From: Lachnospiraceae bacterium
Lineage (GTDB): Bacteria > Bacillota > Clostridia > Lachnospirales > Lachnospiraceae
DNA length: 64,000 nt
Direction: 5' to 3'
Assembly: GCA_022845955.1 (NCBI GenBank)
Contig: AP025576.1
Span: forward strand, 6,758,001-6,822,000
In this document: positions 53,542 through 63,672 of the stretch, one piece after another
Layout: each line of letters begins with the position of its first letter
How positions within the stretch are numbered: position 1 is the stretch's first letter
Notes under the pieces: model-generated
The model's database searches: none
The model's input: the letters and a program-made list of their open reading frames with translations, nothing else
Told to the model about the DNA's origin: nothing
Made by a program: the position numbers and the translations under genes

Positions 53542-55161
53542 TCAGCTAATATGTAATTGTCCGAAGAGAACCGTACCTTTGAGGATTTCGATTTTTATGG
53601 TTGTATTCCCCGTGCCCGGAGGGATCACACCTAGAGAAACAGCCGCTTCTTTTTCGTTCTTATGCAGGATAACCTGAATGGTGTTCCCCTCCTTCCGGCC
53701 AAACTGCACGACTGCTTCTTCCTCCGTCTGGCAGGTAAAGGCCAGCTTCAGCACATGTCCCGGGCAGAGGCTGCAATCCAGGCTGTAGCAGGCATATTCC
53801 CCGGCATGCAGCACAAGCCCCAGCCGTTCCCAGCCGCAGTCAAATGCAAATTTCTTATCCCATGCCGTATCCCTTTCCCGGATTTCCAATGCGGTGTCCT
53901 TCCGATACGGCTTGTCTTCCCCCGGAAGCCCATTCCCCTTCCAGGAAACCCCTTCCCCCGGAACAGCGTCAAAATCCACGGCCTGCATGGAAAAAGGCGG
54001 TCTGCGGAATACATGGGCCGTTACCTCCGGATGCTTTTCACAATTTTCATAACGGATGTTTACCAGATATTCTTCCAAAATCTGCTGCGCCCTTTCGTAC
54101 CCGGGGTGAGGGCCTTTCTCAAGGTAGCTGAGAATTTCATGATAGCCCTCCGGCACCCTGATGGAGCAGGGGGAATTGGCGGTGTCCATTTTTTTCCAGG
54201 GCCATAGATTATAACCGATTCCCAGAGCGCCCGCCAGGGGGTACAAGGCGGCGTACCAGGGATTGGTATTTTCGCCGGTTTCCCCCATCCACAGCGGTAC
54301 ATCCAGCCGTCCGGCGGCCTCTATGAAGCGGTTCAGGCAGGCTTTATCCGGCATTTCGGCGTACCGGTGAAAATGGAGGACCATATTGTCATCATACTTT
54401 TTATGGAAAATGCGGACATCCGTGGCCCAATGGGCGCCTTCTATTGACAGCATATGTCCGGTATCCACTTTTCTGATTTCCGTTATTACCTCTTCATAAA
54501 AACTCTCAAGTGCCGGAAGCAGGTAATCGTAATCGCCGTTGCCCGCCTCCGGCGGAATAATGGGTTCATTGAGAAGATCATATCCCCCCACCACCTCCCG
54601 GCTGCGGTAACGCAGGGCCAGCTGTTTCCATAATGCACAGGCTTTGTCCCTGCAGTCCCTGTCTATGAACAATCGGGGGACGTTATCCACAGAGTCATCA
54701 ATATTGGAACCGGTTTGTCCGCCGGGTGCCCCATGCAGATCAAGAAATGCATACATGCCTGCCTCTTCACACCAGGCAAGGCATTGATCCAGCAGGGCAA
54801 ATCCTTCCTCCTTCCAGCGGATGCCCGGACCATCCTCCATAAACAGACGGTAGCTGAAGGGAATCCGCACGGAATTGTACCCCAATGCGGCCATGGCGAG
54901 GATATCCTCCCGGCGGATATAATTTTCCCTGTATTTTTTCCAGAAATAGCCGGCGTACTCCCGGCCGGTCAGTTCCTCCACACATTTTTCGATACGGGAA
55001 GGCCTGTCAAACCGTTCCCCGTATGCCTTCCACATGTACCCCTCCTGCAGAAGCCAGTTGCCAAGACCCCATCCGGTGAGCAGGATTTCTTTTCCTGAGC
55101 CGTCGGTAATTTTCTTTCCTTCCGTATGCAAAAAACCTTTTATTATATTCATTTTCCTCAT
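53542..55161 (-). CDS. GH5-like intracellular glycoside hydrolase
   Basis: 539 residues. Catalytic TIM barrel about 5-370: LTGWGLGNWLL, YNSVRIPFSYR, FLDLHGAPGGQTG, acid/base E199 in DLLNEP, HFHRY, and nucleophile E294 in WMGETGE. A C-terminal beta-rich domain (about 375-539) may bind carbohydrate. No signal peptide, so it acts on imported oligosaccharides. Its ATG directly follows the permease stop (ATG 55161, with MNII at 55152 as an alternative start after GAGG). Probably hydrolyses a beta-linked glucan or similar oligomer taken up by the adjacent transporter. Confidence 0.87.
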   Translation of the reverse strand: MRKMNIIKGFLHTEGKKITDGSGKEILLTGWGLGNWLLQEGYMWKAYGERFDRPSRIEKCVEELTGREYAGYFWKKYRENYIRREDILAMAALGYNSVRIPFSYRLFMEDGPGIRWKEEGFALLDQCLAWCEEAGMYAFLDLHGAPGGQTGSNIDDSVDNVPRLFIDRDCRDKACALWKQLALRYRSREVVGGYDLLNEPIIPPEAGNGDYDYLLPALESFYEEVITEIRKVDTGHMLSIEGAHWATDVRIFHKKYDDNMVLHFHRYAEMPDKACLNRFIEAAGRLDVPLWMGETGENTNPWYAALYPLAGALGIGYNLWPWKKMDTANSPCSIRVPEGYHEILSYLEKGPHPGYERAQQILEEYLVNIRYENCEKHPEVTAHVFRRPPFSMQAVDFDAVPGEGVSWKGNGLPGEDKPYRKDTALEIRERDTAWDKKFAFDCGWERLGLVLHAGEYACYSLDCSLCPGHVLKLAFTCQTEEEAVVQFGRKEGNTIQVILHKNEKEAAVSLGVIPPGTGNTTIKIEILKGTVLFGQLHIS

Positions 55162-56046
55162 CTAACCTTTCACCGCGCCGATCGTAATTCCCTGTACCAG
55201 ATATTTCTGCAGGAAGGGATAGACTGCCAGAATAGGCAGAATCCCCATAACCGCTATAGCCATTTTAATTCCTGTGGAAGGAAGCTGGCTGGTATCAATA
55301 TTCATGCCCTGACTTGCGCTGCTCATCAGGAACTGGGTATCCAGCAGCATCCGGTTCAGCAGCACCTGGATACTGTACAGGGTATCTTTGTTAATATAAT
55401 ACAGGCCGTTCAGCCAGTCATTCCAATAACCAAGCCCCACAAGCAAAGCCAGGGTGGACAGGATAGGCTTTGCCATGGGCACTACGATACGGAGCAGTAT
55501 CCCGCCTTCCCCGGAGCCGTCAATCCTGGCCGCATCGATGACTTCCTCGGGTATATTGCCGGTGAGATAGGTCCGCATCATAATGACATAAAAGGCGCCC
55601 ATAAGAAGGTTGGGTACAATCAGCGCCCATATGGTATTTTTAATATGGAAATTCTGTGTCCACATAATATAAGAAGGAACCAGCCCTCCGTTAAATAACA
55701 TCGTGAAGAACAGGAAAAAGGCTATGATATTTTTACCCGGCAAATCCTTTCTGGAAAGCGGATAGGCGAACAACACCGTAAACATAAGGTTTACTGTGGT
55801 TCCCACCACGGTAACCAGAGCGGATATTGCATATCCCCGCAAAAGCTGGGAGGAATCCACCAGAATATATCGGTAGGCGGAAAAGTCCAGCCTGGAAGGG
55901 ATAAAGGAATACCCGTTCACAATCAGCGCATGCTCTTCATTCAGGGATGAGGAAAACAGAAGGATCAGCGGGAGCAGGCAGAAAATAACCAGTAAAATCA
56001 TAATCCCGTTTGCCACTATCTGAAATGTCTTATTTCTTTCAACCAT
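55162..56046 (-). CDS. Sugar ABC transporter permease, LplC/YtcP type
   Basis: A 294-residue permease with six hydrophobic segments and the cytoplasmic loop EEVIDAARIDGSGEGG that contacts the ATPase. ATG 56046 follows GGAGGGAAACC; a longer frame overlaps the upstream permease. Second permease of the CUT1-type importer formed with the genes at 56.0 and 57.1 kb. Confidence 0.93.
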   Translation of the reverse strand: MVERNKTFQIVANGIMILLVIFCLLPLILLFSSSLNEEHALIVNGYSFIPSRLDFSAYRYILVDSSQLLRGYAISALVTVVGTTVNLMFTVLFAYPLSRKDLPGKNIIAFFLFFTMLFNGGLVPSYIMWTQNFHIKNTIWALIVPNLLMGAFYVIMMRTYLTGNIPEEVIDAARIDGSGEGGILLRIVVPMAKPILSTLALLVGLGYWNDWLNGLYYINKDTLYSIQVLLNRMLLDTQFLMSSASQGMNIDTSQLPSTGIKMAIAVMGILPILAVYPFLQKYLVQGITIGAVKG

Positions 56047-56056
56047 GGTTTCCCTC

Positions 56057-56974
56057 CTAAAAAAGCGCGCTTTCTTCATTCTGCCTTCTTACCGCCCAGT
56101 TTGCCGTCATCACGAGAATAAAGCCCACCAGGGACTGGTAAAGTCCGGCCGCCGCAGACATGCCGATATTATTGGTTTCCATCAGGCCCCTGTAAACATA
56201 GGTATCAATGGTGTTGGTAACGTCGATCAAAGGGCCGCTGTTCATGGGTACCTGGTAAAAAAGCCCGAAATCGGAATAAAAAATCCTGGATACCGACATC
56301 AGCGTCAGGATACTGATGGTTGGGACCAGAGCAGGAAGCGTTATGTAACGGATCCTCTGCCAGCGGCCTGCGCCGTCCACCACCGCCGCTTCGTAATAGG
56401 AGGAATCAATTCCCATCAGTGTGGCATAATACAATACGCAGTTATAGCCGATATTTTTCCAAAGGTTAACCAGCACAAGTATCAGAGGCCACCAGGCCGG
56501 GTTGGAATACCAGGAAATTTTATCCTTTCCCATGTTTTGAAGGACATGGTTCACAAACCCGTATTCCGTACTTAAGAACCCATATACGATGTAGCTGACA
56601 ACTACGATAGACACCAGAAAAGGAAGGAGGATCAGCGTCTGGTATGTTTTTTTGGCCCGCACCGCTTTGATTTCCGACAGTAATATGGCTACGGTAATCG
56701 CTGCTGCCGTACCCAGGAGAATGAAAACCAGATTATAGCAGATGGTGTTCCTTGTTATGATCCAGGCATCCTTGGTCTTAAAAAGGAATATAAAGTTTTT
56801 CAGTCCGTTCCATTCACTGCCGAAGATTCCTTTTTGAAAATTATATTTTTTAAAAGCTACCACGGTTCCCGCCATAGGCAGATAGTTGTTAAGGATCAGA
56901 TAGATGCCTCCCGGCAGCAGCATCAGATATAAGGGGAGGTATCTCCTCCATCTTGCACGTTTCATTTTGTTCAC
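56057..56974 (-). CDS. Sugar ABC transporter permease, LplB type
   Basis: A 305-residue membrane protein: YLMLLPGGIYLILNNYLPMA in TM1 and the EAA loop SSYYEAAVVDGAGRWQRIRY. First permease of the pair; 10 bp upstream of the second. Start ATG 56974 or 56965, both after GGAGGGAATCC. It forms the importer channel for the lipoprotein at 57.1 kb. Confidence 0.93.
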   Translation of the reverse strand: MNKMKRARWRRYLPLYLMLLPGGIYLILNNYLPMAGTVVAFKKYNFQKGIFGSEWNGLKNFIFLFKTKDAWIITRNTICYNLVFILLGTAAAITVAILLSEIKAVRAKKTYQTLILLPFLVSIVVVSYIVYGFLSTEYGFVNHVLQNMGKDKISWYSNPAWWPLILVLVNLWKNIGYNCVLYYATLMGIDSSYYEAAVVDGAGRWQRIRYITLPALVPTISILTLMSVSRIFYSDFGLFYQVPMNSGPLIDVTNTIDTYVYRGLMETNNIGMSAAAGLYQSLVGFILVMTANWAVRRQNEESALF

Positions 56975-57006
56975 CGGATTCCCTCCTGTTTGGGCGGATA
57001 GGGAAG

Positions 57007-57027
57007 AAGGGTGCTTTCCACACCCTT
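57007..57027 (-). terminator. Weak intra-operon hairpin between binding protein and permeases
   Basis: A 7-bp stem (AAGGGTG / CACCCTT) with a 7-nt loop. Partial terminators here often make the binding protein more abundant than the permeases. Confidence 0.4.
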
Positions 57028-57079
57028 TTCCTTCTGCTTTACCGCCTTATTTTCCTCTTGTTTCCTGCAAAATCTCTGC

Positions 57080-58630
57080 CTACTGCTGCGCCGCCCAGGC
57101 ATCCAGCTGTGCCTGTTTTTCGGCTATGATGGTATCGATGCCTGCATCTTTCAGCTCCTGCACCATTTTGGGAACCGCTTCTTCCGGATTCAGGGAGCCG
57201 CAGTCCAGGGCATTTTTGTACTTTGCCATAACATTGTTGCATGCCGTGATTTCATTGAGCACATCGGAATTATCCCATACAAAGCCGAATGCCTTGCTCA
57301 GCTTTGCGTTATTGTTGAATTCTTCCGTCTGCTTCCAAATATCCGCGCCGTCAACCTCCCAGGGAATGCTGATCAGTTCATTGGGCCATACCCAGGCCAC
57401 GCTGCTGTAGGTGGTATTGGATGCATCCACGCCTTCGGGATAGGTGAGTACGCCTTTTTCCTCATCAATCAGGAAGTTTTCCCCTTCTATCCCGTTAATC
57501 AGGATGTTGCTTAAATCGGGGTTGCTGTATATTTCGTTCAACACCTGCATGGCTCGTTCCGGTTTTTCACTGTTATGGGCAATATACCAGGTATTCATTC
57601 CTGATGCGGAGGTACGGTAAGTTTCCACCAGCTCCACAACCGTGATGTCCTTGCCTACTTTCCTGCTCCACTCCGCTTCGATCCCGGGTTTTGTATTACA
57701 GAAGTAGCTGAAGCCCTTTCCTGCCGCCATCAGTTCATAGGCATTTTGGGTGTTTGTCGCCGCATCAGGCATAATATATCCCTGCTGTGCCCAGTCATAC
57801 CTGCGCTGTACAATGTCTTTGAAGGTATCCGTTTCATACCAGTCAACCACCGTCATCTCCGAATCATCCAGGCAGTTCTCAAGCCAGCCGAAGTCACCGC
57901 CCAAATCATCCCTGGTAATATTGTAATAGCCCATGCCTCCATTATCGGATACCAGCGGATAGCTGTCCGGGTATTTTTCTTTTACAGCGGCGAACAGGCC
58001 TTCCAGATCCTCTTCCGTCTTAATGGCGGAAATATCGTAGCCGGATGCCTCCAGCATGTCCGTTCTCATAGCGATGCCGAAGCCCTCCGCCTTATCCTTA
58101 TTGTTAGGTACGCCGTAAATCTGTCCGCCTATGCTTACACAGTTCCAGTCCGTATCCGGTACGACAGACAGAATATCTTTTCCATAATCCGGAAGTAAAT
58201 CATCCAGGGCCAAAATCTGCCCCGTATTGGCTGCCGTAATTGTGGAAAATGCGAAATTCGGGAACAGATCCAGCTTTTCTCCGGAAGAAAGCATGAGGTT
58301 TACTTCCTCTGAAAAACTGCCGTAGCTTAAACGCACCAGTTCAATCCTTGTATTATACTTGGCCAGCGTTATTTCAGAAGCCGCCTCCGCTACCTTTTCA
58401 CAGCTCTCCGAGGTGGCATCCCCGACGCATACAATCTTGCAGACATATTCTTCCTGCCCGGATAAATCACCGGCATCTGCCTCCGAAGCTGTGCTTTCCG
58501 TCTGTTCCGTTCCGGAGGCCGACGGTGTATTCGTCTGGGCGCCCGCCTGTTCCTTCGTTCCTCCGCAGCCCGCTATCGCTGTGGAAATCAGCGCTGCTGT
58601 AAGTAAGCCTGCCAACCATTTTCGTTTCAT
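57080..58630 (-). CDS. Sugar ABC transporter substrate-binding lipoprotein
   Basis: 516 residues. A signal peptide ends in the lipobox STAIAGC with C22, followed by a Ser/Thr/Ala-rich linker and a large family-1 solute-binding domain (LplA-like). Exported and lipid-anchored; delivers oligosaccharide to the permeases. ATG 58630 follows GGGAGGG. The YesN regulator gene ends 152 bp upstream; a TTGACA lies at 58754-58749 in that gap. Confidence 0.92.
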   Translation of the reverse strand: MKRKWLAGLLTAALISTAIAGCGGTKEQAGAQTNTPSASGTEQTESTASEADAGDLSGQEEYVCKIVCVGDATSESCEKVAEAASEITLAKYNTRIELVRLSYGSFSEEVNLMLSSGEKLDLFPNFAFSTITAANTGQILALDDLLPDYGKDILSVVPDTDWNCVSIGGQIYGVPNNKDKAEGFGIAMRTDMLEASGYDISAIKTEEDLEGLFAAVKEKYPDSYPLVSDNGGMGYYNITRDDLGGDFGWLENCLDDSEMTVVDWYETDTFKDIVQRRYDWAQQGYIMPDAATNTQNAYELMAAGKGFSYFCNTKPGIEAEWSRKVGKDITVVELVETYRTSASGMNTWYIAHNSEKPERAMQVLNEIYSNPDLSNILINGIEGENFLIDEEKGVLTYPEGVDASNTTYSSVAWVWPNELISIPWEVDGADIWKQTEEFNNNAKLSKAFGFVWDNSDVLNEITACNNVMAKYKNALDCGSLNPEEAVPKMVQELKDAGIDTIIAEKQAQLDAWAAQQ

Positions 58631-58782
58631 TTCATTCCCTCCCTTGTTTTTGATGCTTCTACTATAGCATGGCAGCTCCCCCGGTTCCGCCTCGTTTGTA
58701 ACCTGTTATTGTCATAATTATTACTTCTTTGATAGATTCGCCGTCTATTGTCAAAAAAGTGACATTTCGCTGTTGAATTTGT

Positions 58783-60375
58783 TCACTCTTCCTGCTTTTT
58801 CCTTTCGTCCGTCGGACTGACACCGAACGTTTTTCTGTAAACCTGGGAAAAGTGGGAAAAATTACTATAGCCAACCTTCAGCGCCACTATACTCACCGGA
58901 AGCTGGGAACCGATAAGAAGCGCCCTGGCCATTTTCATCTTTTCACGGACAATAAATTCTTTTAGGGAGATTCCTTCCACTTTTTTAAACAGGCGGGAAA
59001 CATAATTGGGGTTCATAAATACCTGTACTGCGATATCCTCCCTGCGGATGTCACTGTCCAGATGGTGATATATGTATTCTTTTATGGCCTCCACCTGTCC
59101 TCCTGCTCTTCCTGCATCTTCTTCCTCCTCTGCAAAATAGGAAGTAACGATTTTTAAAAAGGCCAACATATTCTGCAGCGTCTCATAGGCGTGCAGCGCG
59201 GTCTGCCGCTGCTGTTCCTCCGGGAATATATCCTCCCAGGACGTATCCGTCTTTTCTTCCGTCAGACAGATAATCCTGTAAAAATCATTATAAAACTTCT
59301 GAAGGCTCTCCGCGTTCAGCGCATCCGCATCCGCCAGTTCCTGCAGATACCGGCAGGCTTCTTCATAAACCGTTTTTCCCATTCCCCGGACAAGCAACGT
59401 TTCCCAGGTTCTGAAATCCGGCTGGAGGATTGGGGCCGTTTTCGTTTCTTTTCGCTCCTCTTCCACATAAATTCCCGGCTTCCGGGCTACATTATCCTTA
59501 TTTTTATGCCTGATGGCATCCAACTTCCCCGGCATCGAACGGAACATTCCGGTACCGCTCACATACAGCGCCTGTTCACAGCAGAAAAAACGGGAAGCAG
59601 TATTATAAAAATTCTCCAGCTGCCTTTTTATTTTTTCCTCGTCAGGTTGTTTTCCTTCCTCTCCGTAAACAAGGAATATATATTCCTCATAACTCAGGCT
59701 GCCGATATAGACCTTGCTTTTCCATTCCTGAAACAGTTCTTCCAGAATATTGGCGCAGGAATAACGGAATAAATCCTGTTCCCACGGCGCATTATTCCAA
59801 CTCAGGATCTGGTATAAAATAAGAAAACACGGACTGGAATCACAGATATTCCGCCCCATTTTCTGCATATCCACCAATAGCTTCCGGTACCTTTCCCCAT
59901 TTTCCGGTTCCTGATACCATTCCCTGAAAAGCTGATCCGTTATCCGGTCACGCTCCTCAAAAAGTGTTTTTCCATAAGAATAAAATTTCTGCTGCTCACG
60001 TTTATCCCGGATTCTCTGTTTTGCCCGCAAAATGGCATTCCCGATATCTTCGTATCTGGCAGGCTGCAGAATATAGTCGAAACTTCCCAGCTGCATAGCT
60101 GTCCTGGCATAAACAAAATCTGCATGGGCGGTAAGAAAGATACATTCTGTCTCCATCCCCTGATCCTGCGTCCACTTAAGCAGGGAAAGTCCGTTTTCTC
60201 CCGGCATTTCTATATCGCAAAGCATGATGTCCACTTTATGAAGCAGAAGGATTCCTTTTGCTTCCACCGCATTGTAAGCCTTCCAGACCTTGTCCACTCC
60301 GAGATTTTCCCAGGGTACCTCGGACAGAATCCCCTCCACCACATGTATCTGATCATCAATCACCAACACTGTCAT
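58783..60375 (-). CDS. Response regulator, YesN type
   Basis: A 530-residue regulator: receiver 1-120 (DD 7-8, D54 in MLCDIEMPGENG), long central region, AraC HTH pair about 425-525 (IAVQVFMNPNYVSRLFKK, then SIVALKVGYSNFSHFSQVYR). ATG 60375 follows GGGAGGAAAG, 15 bp after the kinase stop. Likely activates the downstream transporter/GH5 operon. Confidence 0.93.
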   Translation of the reverse strand: MTVLVIDDQIHVVEGILSEVPWENLGVDKVWKAYNAVEAKGILLLHKVDIMLCDIEMPGENGLSLLKWTQDQGMETECIFLTAHADFVYARTAMQLGSFDYILQPARYEDIGNAILRAKQRIRDKREQQKFYSYGKTLFEERDRITDQLFREWYQEPENGERYRKLLVDMQKMGRNICDSSPCFLILYQILSWNNAPWEQDLFRYSCANILEELFQEWKSKVYIGSLSYEEYIFLVYGEEGKQPDEEKIKRQLENFYNTASRFFCCEQALYVSGTGMFRSMPGKLDAIRHKNKDNVARKPGIYVEEERKETKTAPILQPDFRTWETLLVRGMGKTVYEEACRYLQELADADALNAESLQKFYNDFYRIICLTEEKTDTSWEDIFPEEQQRQTALHAYETLQNMLAFLKIVTSYFAEEEEDAGRAGGQVEAIKEYIYHHLDSDIRREDIAVQVFMNPNYVSRLFKKVEGISLKEFIVREKMKMARALLIGSQLPVSIVALKVGYSNFSHFSQVYRKTFGVSPTDERKKQEE

Positions 60376-60390
60376 AGTTACTTTCCTCCC

Positions 60391-62094
60391 TTACAAATTA
60401 ACTGCCGGCCGCCTTGCTTCTTCAAAGGGGATAAAAATATCCACACAGGCCCCGCTCATATTGCTGTATACAAAGCTGCACGGTTTTTGATAAACAAGAG
60501 AAAAACGCTGTTCCACATTATTGATTCCCATATGTTCCCCCGGCATCCTCTTTTCAGGATCATTCAAAATCTTCAGAACCTCCTCAGGAAAACCTTTCCC
60601 ATTATCCATAATAGTGATATTCACAAATTTTTCTTCCCCGTCCAGGAACAGCCTTGCCTTAATCAATATCTGTATGGATCCTTCCCCGCTCTTTTCATAC
60701 TTGAAGGAGTTCTCCACAAAGGTCAGCAAAGACATAGGCGGTATCCCGAACTGCATAAGCGGTTGACTCACATCCTCCTCATATTCCGGCGGCCTGGCAC
60801 TGCTCATCTGCTGCAGCTTTACATAAGAACGGACACTGTCCAGTTCTTTTTCCAAAGGTACAATCATATCATGATCCTTTAAAACCGCCCGTAAATATTC
60901 GGACAGAGTCAATATCATTTCCTGCATCTGTGCATATTTCCGGGCCGCCGTCATCGCGTACAGGTTTTTCATACAGTTCAGGAAAAAGTGGGGACGTATC
61001 TGAATCTGATAATACTGCAGCTCTGTCTGCTGGGCCTGAATCAAGCGCACATATGCCAGGATTTTGAGTTCCTTGATTCGATCCATCATGGCATTAAAGG
61101 TAGATTCCATTTTTTTATATTCCTTAACCTCATTTCTCACACAAAGGCGGGATTCCAACCCATCATCGCCGATTTGTTCCATGGTTTCCACCATCTGTTC
61201 CAACGGATTAAGGAAGTCACGTTTCAGCATGCGGTAGCATCTTAACAACAGGATAACAAAAAAGACCGAGAGAAGCAGCATGACAAGAGGCAGGGATTCC
61301 ATACTCCAAATCCCCCGGTATGGTTCCACCAACATCAGATAGCAATTCAGGATTTCTGAATAGCTCATTACTACAAACTGATTTCTGGCGTTGCCTGTCA
61401 GGTAGGAGGTTTTCCCTTCCTGTACACGGATTCCCAGATTCTTCATCTGTTCCTCATAAGATAGGATTTCCTCCTTTTCTTCAAACACAAGATAACTGTT
61501 TTCACTTCCTATTTCCTCAATCGCGGATACATTTCCCACATCGATAATACAGCTGCTGTAAACGCCGCCCAGCCCCATGATTTTCAAAAAATAGTATGTA
61601 TCACCTATTTTCTGTACCCGCCAGTCGGTAATAGCCCCATCCTCTTTTTCCTTCACAAGCCGGTTGAGATAGGTTTTAATATTCTCCTTTTCATCGTAGG
61701 AAACATTCTTACGGAATGGGCCGTTGGTTATATTGCTTTTCGGGCTGATAATGCAAAAGGCCGATATGCTGTCAATGGTTTTCATGACGGATTCGAATTT
61801 TTCCTGAAGCTGCTGGACCTGCAGATAGCTGTCTACATAGCTTAAGGGATAACGCAGGGCATTAAAACCGCCGTCATTGGCAATCATATCCGACATGAAG
61901 TATTCTATATTCTTCAAATCCTCCTCCAGAAAGGATTCATACATGGTGAGCCGCGTTTGATTGTTTTCCGTAAGGCGCTGTCTGTAAATGGTATTACTGT
62001 AGACGTTCAGGCCGAACATAAAGAGAAAGAAGGGGATTAGAAACAGCATGGATATTTTCAGAAGAGCGGTTTTGGCGGTGATTGGACGGTTCAT
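60391..62094 (-). CDS. Sensor histidine kinase, YesM family
   Basis: A 567-residue membrane kinase: TM1 about 10-31, extracellular sensor domain to about 265, TM2 about 267-285, HAMP, His_kinase core IQIRPHFFLNCMKNL (H369; the usual LYNTL replaced by FLNCM) and an ATPase domain with LLTFVENSFKYEK and DNGKGFPEE. ATG 62094 follows GAGGACAA. First gene of the kinase/regulator pair controlling the sugar locus. Confidence 0.93.
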   Translation of the reverse strand: MNRPITAKTALLKISMLFLIPFFLFMFGLNVYSNTIYRQRLTENNQTRLTMYESFLEEDLKNIEYFMSDMIANDGGFNALRYPLSYVDSYLQVQQLQEKFESVMKTIDSISAFCIISPKSNITNGPFRKNVSYDEKENIKTYLNRLVKEKEDGAITDWRVQKIGDTYYFLKIMGLGGVYSSCIIDVGNVSAIEEIGSENSYLVFEEKEEILSYEEQMKNLGIRVQEGKTSYLTGNARNQFVVMSYSEILNCYLMLVEPYRGIWSMESLPLVMLLLSVFFVILLLRCYRMLKRDFLNPLEQMVETMEQIGDDGLESRLCVRNEVKEYKKMESTFNAMMDRIKELKILAYVRLIQAQQTELQYYQIQIRPHFFLNCMKNLYAMTAARKYAQMQEMILTLSEYLRAVLKDHDMIVPLEKELDSVRSYVKLQQMSSARPPEYEEDVSQPLMQFGIPPMSLLTFVENSFKYEKSGEGSIQILIKARLFLDGEEKFVNITIMDNGKGFPEEVLKILNDPEKRMPGEHMGINNVEQRFSLVYQKPCSFVYSNMSGACVDIFIPFEEARRPAVNL

Positions 62095-62508
62095 GGGTTG
62101 TCCTCTTTTCTTATATTTGTATTATATCGCATATACCAGATGATGGATTTTCCAGTTTATTGTAACATAAATGTGTAGTAAGGATGTATAAAAAACAAGC
62201 TGGAATATCCGGGACGGATATTCCAGCTGATATATTGATTTCCTGACAGATTATAGTTCATGATGGAGCAATCATGGATTCACTTAGACCTTGGAAGTGT
62301 TCGTATTGGAGGATAATACTTATATTCCCTCGTCGATACTCTAATGTATTTCTCTTTGATATACCAAACCGTGTTACTTCTTTTATCGATATTTTATCAT
62401 ATCTTTTATTAATTGGAAAGCACATAACCATTGTTTCAATGCGTTGCAGATGAATTGAAAATAAATCATGAAAGGCAACCCTCTGAGCAAAACATCATAA
62501 ACTCAATG
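62095..62508. other. Intergenic region with a terminator at its left end
   Basis: A 13-bp stem (AGCTGGAATATCC / GGATATTCCAGCT, 62198-62228) is followed on the minus strand by TGTTTTTTAT, an effective terminator for the glycerate-kinase transcript, lying 280 bp beyond its stop. Between 62230 and 62508 I see no gene; the long untranslated stretch is unexplained. The YesM promoter should lie in 62095-62190. Confidence 0.65.
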
Positions 62509-63654
62509 CTATGTCACATGTCTGCTTTCTTTTCCTGCAATTAATCTGAAAATCTGTTCTGACGTATCTTTCAAATTATTATATGCATTTTCTTTCTGCA
62601 TGGCTTCCTGCAATGATACAGCTCCTTTTTGAATGGAAAAACAGGCATCGATTCCATTTTTATTACAGCAAGATCCTGCTTTCACACTCCCTGCAAGCGC
62701 AATAACCATGCAGTCATTCCTTTTAGCCAAAGCAGCTATCCCCACAGGAACCTTTCCCATCATAGTCTGCTCATCCAGCTGACCTTCTCCTGTCACTACA
62801 AGGTCTGCGTCTTTCATTTCTTTTTCCAGCTCTGTGGCCTGTAATACCATTTGTATACCGGAAATAGAACGGGTATGGAAAAAACTGTAAAAAGCATATC
62901 CCAATCCTCCCGCAGCCCCAGCCCCCGGCTCATCCCGCATATCTTTATCAAGAAAAGATGCACAAATATCTGCAAAGTGATGAAAATCCCTGTCAATACT
63001 TTCTCTTTCATGGGGCATAATCCCTTTCTGTGGCCCAAAAACATATGTTGCCCCATTCTTTCCGCATAATGGATTTATTACATCGCATGCCGTTGTAAAG
63101 GTACATTCTTCTAACACTCCGTTTGTATCTTCCAGGGATATTCTTTCAATTTTCCCCAGGTTCGGCAAAATAGCTTTAAGACGCTTTCCGTCTCCGTCAT
63201 AGAAATGAATTCCAAGAGCATCCAGCATTCCAATACCACAATCATTTGTGGCGCTTCCGCCCAACCCCACATAAAAATTTCGGCAGCCTTTTTCGGCGGC
63301 ATCCATGATTAATTCTCCAACTCCATAACTTGTAGCTTTCCATGGATTTCTTTCTGTCACTAATGTCAGGCCGGCTGCCTGAGCCACTTCAATCACGGCC
63401 AGTCCTTTTTCCCTGCATATACAATAGGAGGCAGTTACTTTCTTACCAATCGGCCCTTTTACTCTGCACGTTATCAATTCTCCCCCAAGAGCAAATGCCA
63501 TCGCTTCTACAGTGCCCTCCCCTCCATCTGCTACAGGCTTAACCACCACCCGGGCATCGGGTACTGCCCTAAGGATTCCTTCCCTAACCGCATTTCCTGC
63601 TTCCATTGATGTCAGGCTGCCTTTGAAGGAATCCATTGCTGCAATTATTTTCAT
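62509..63654 (-). CDS. Glycerate kinase (GlxK/GarK family)
   Basis: 381 residues. Starts MKIIAAMDSFKGSLTSMEAG, with VKPVADGGEGTVEA, YVGLGGSATNDCGIGML and DLVVTGEGQLDEQT, all signatures of the type 1 glycerate kinase family, which phosphorylates D-glycerate to 2- or 3-phosphoglycerate with ATP. Full length. ATG 63654 follows GGAGCAC. It follows a 2-hydroxyacid dehydrogenase gene by 18 bp, which fits a hydroxypyruvate/glycerate pathway. Confidence 0.93.
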   Translation of the reverse strand: MKIIAAMDSFKGSLTSMEAGNAVREGILRAVPDARVVVKPVADGGEGTVEAMAFALGGELITCRVKGPIGKKVTASYCICREKGLAVIEVAQAAGLTLVTERNPWKATSYGVGELIMDAAEKGCRNFYVGLGGSATNDCGIGMLDALGIHFYDGDGKRLKAILPNLGKIERISLEDTNGVLEECTFTTACDVINPLCGKNGATYVFGPQKGIMPHERESIDRDFHHFADICASFLDKDMRDEPGAGAAGGLGYAFYSFFHTRSISGIQMVLQATELEKEMKDADLVVTGEGQLDEQTMMGKVPVGIAALAKRNDCMVIALAGSVKAGSCCNKNGIDACFSIQKGAVSLQEAMQKENAYNNLKDTSEQIFRLIAGKESRHVT

Positions 63655-63672
63655 TTGTGCTCCAATCCGTAC

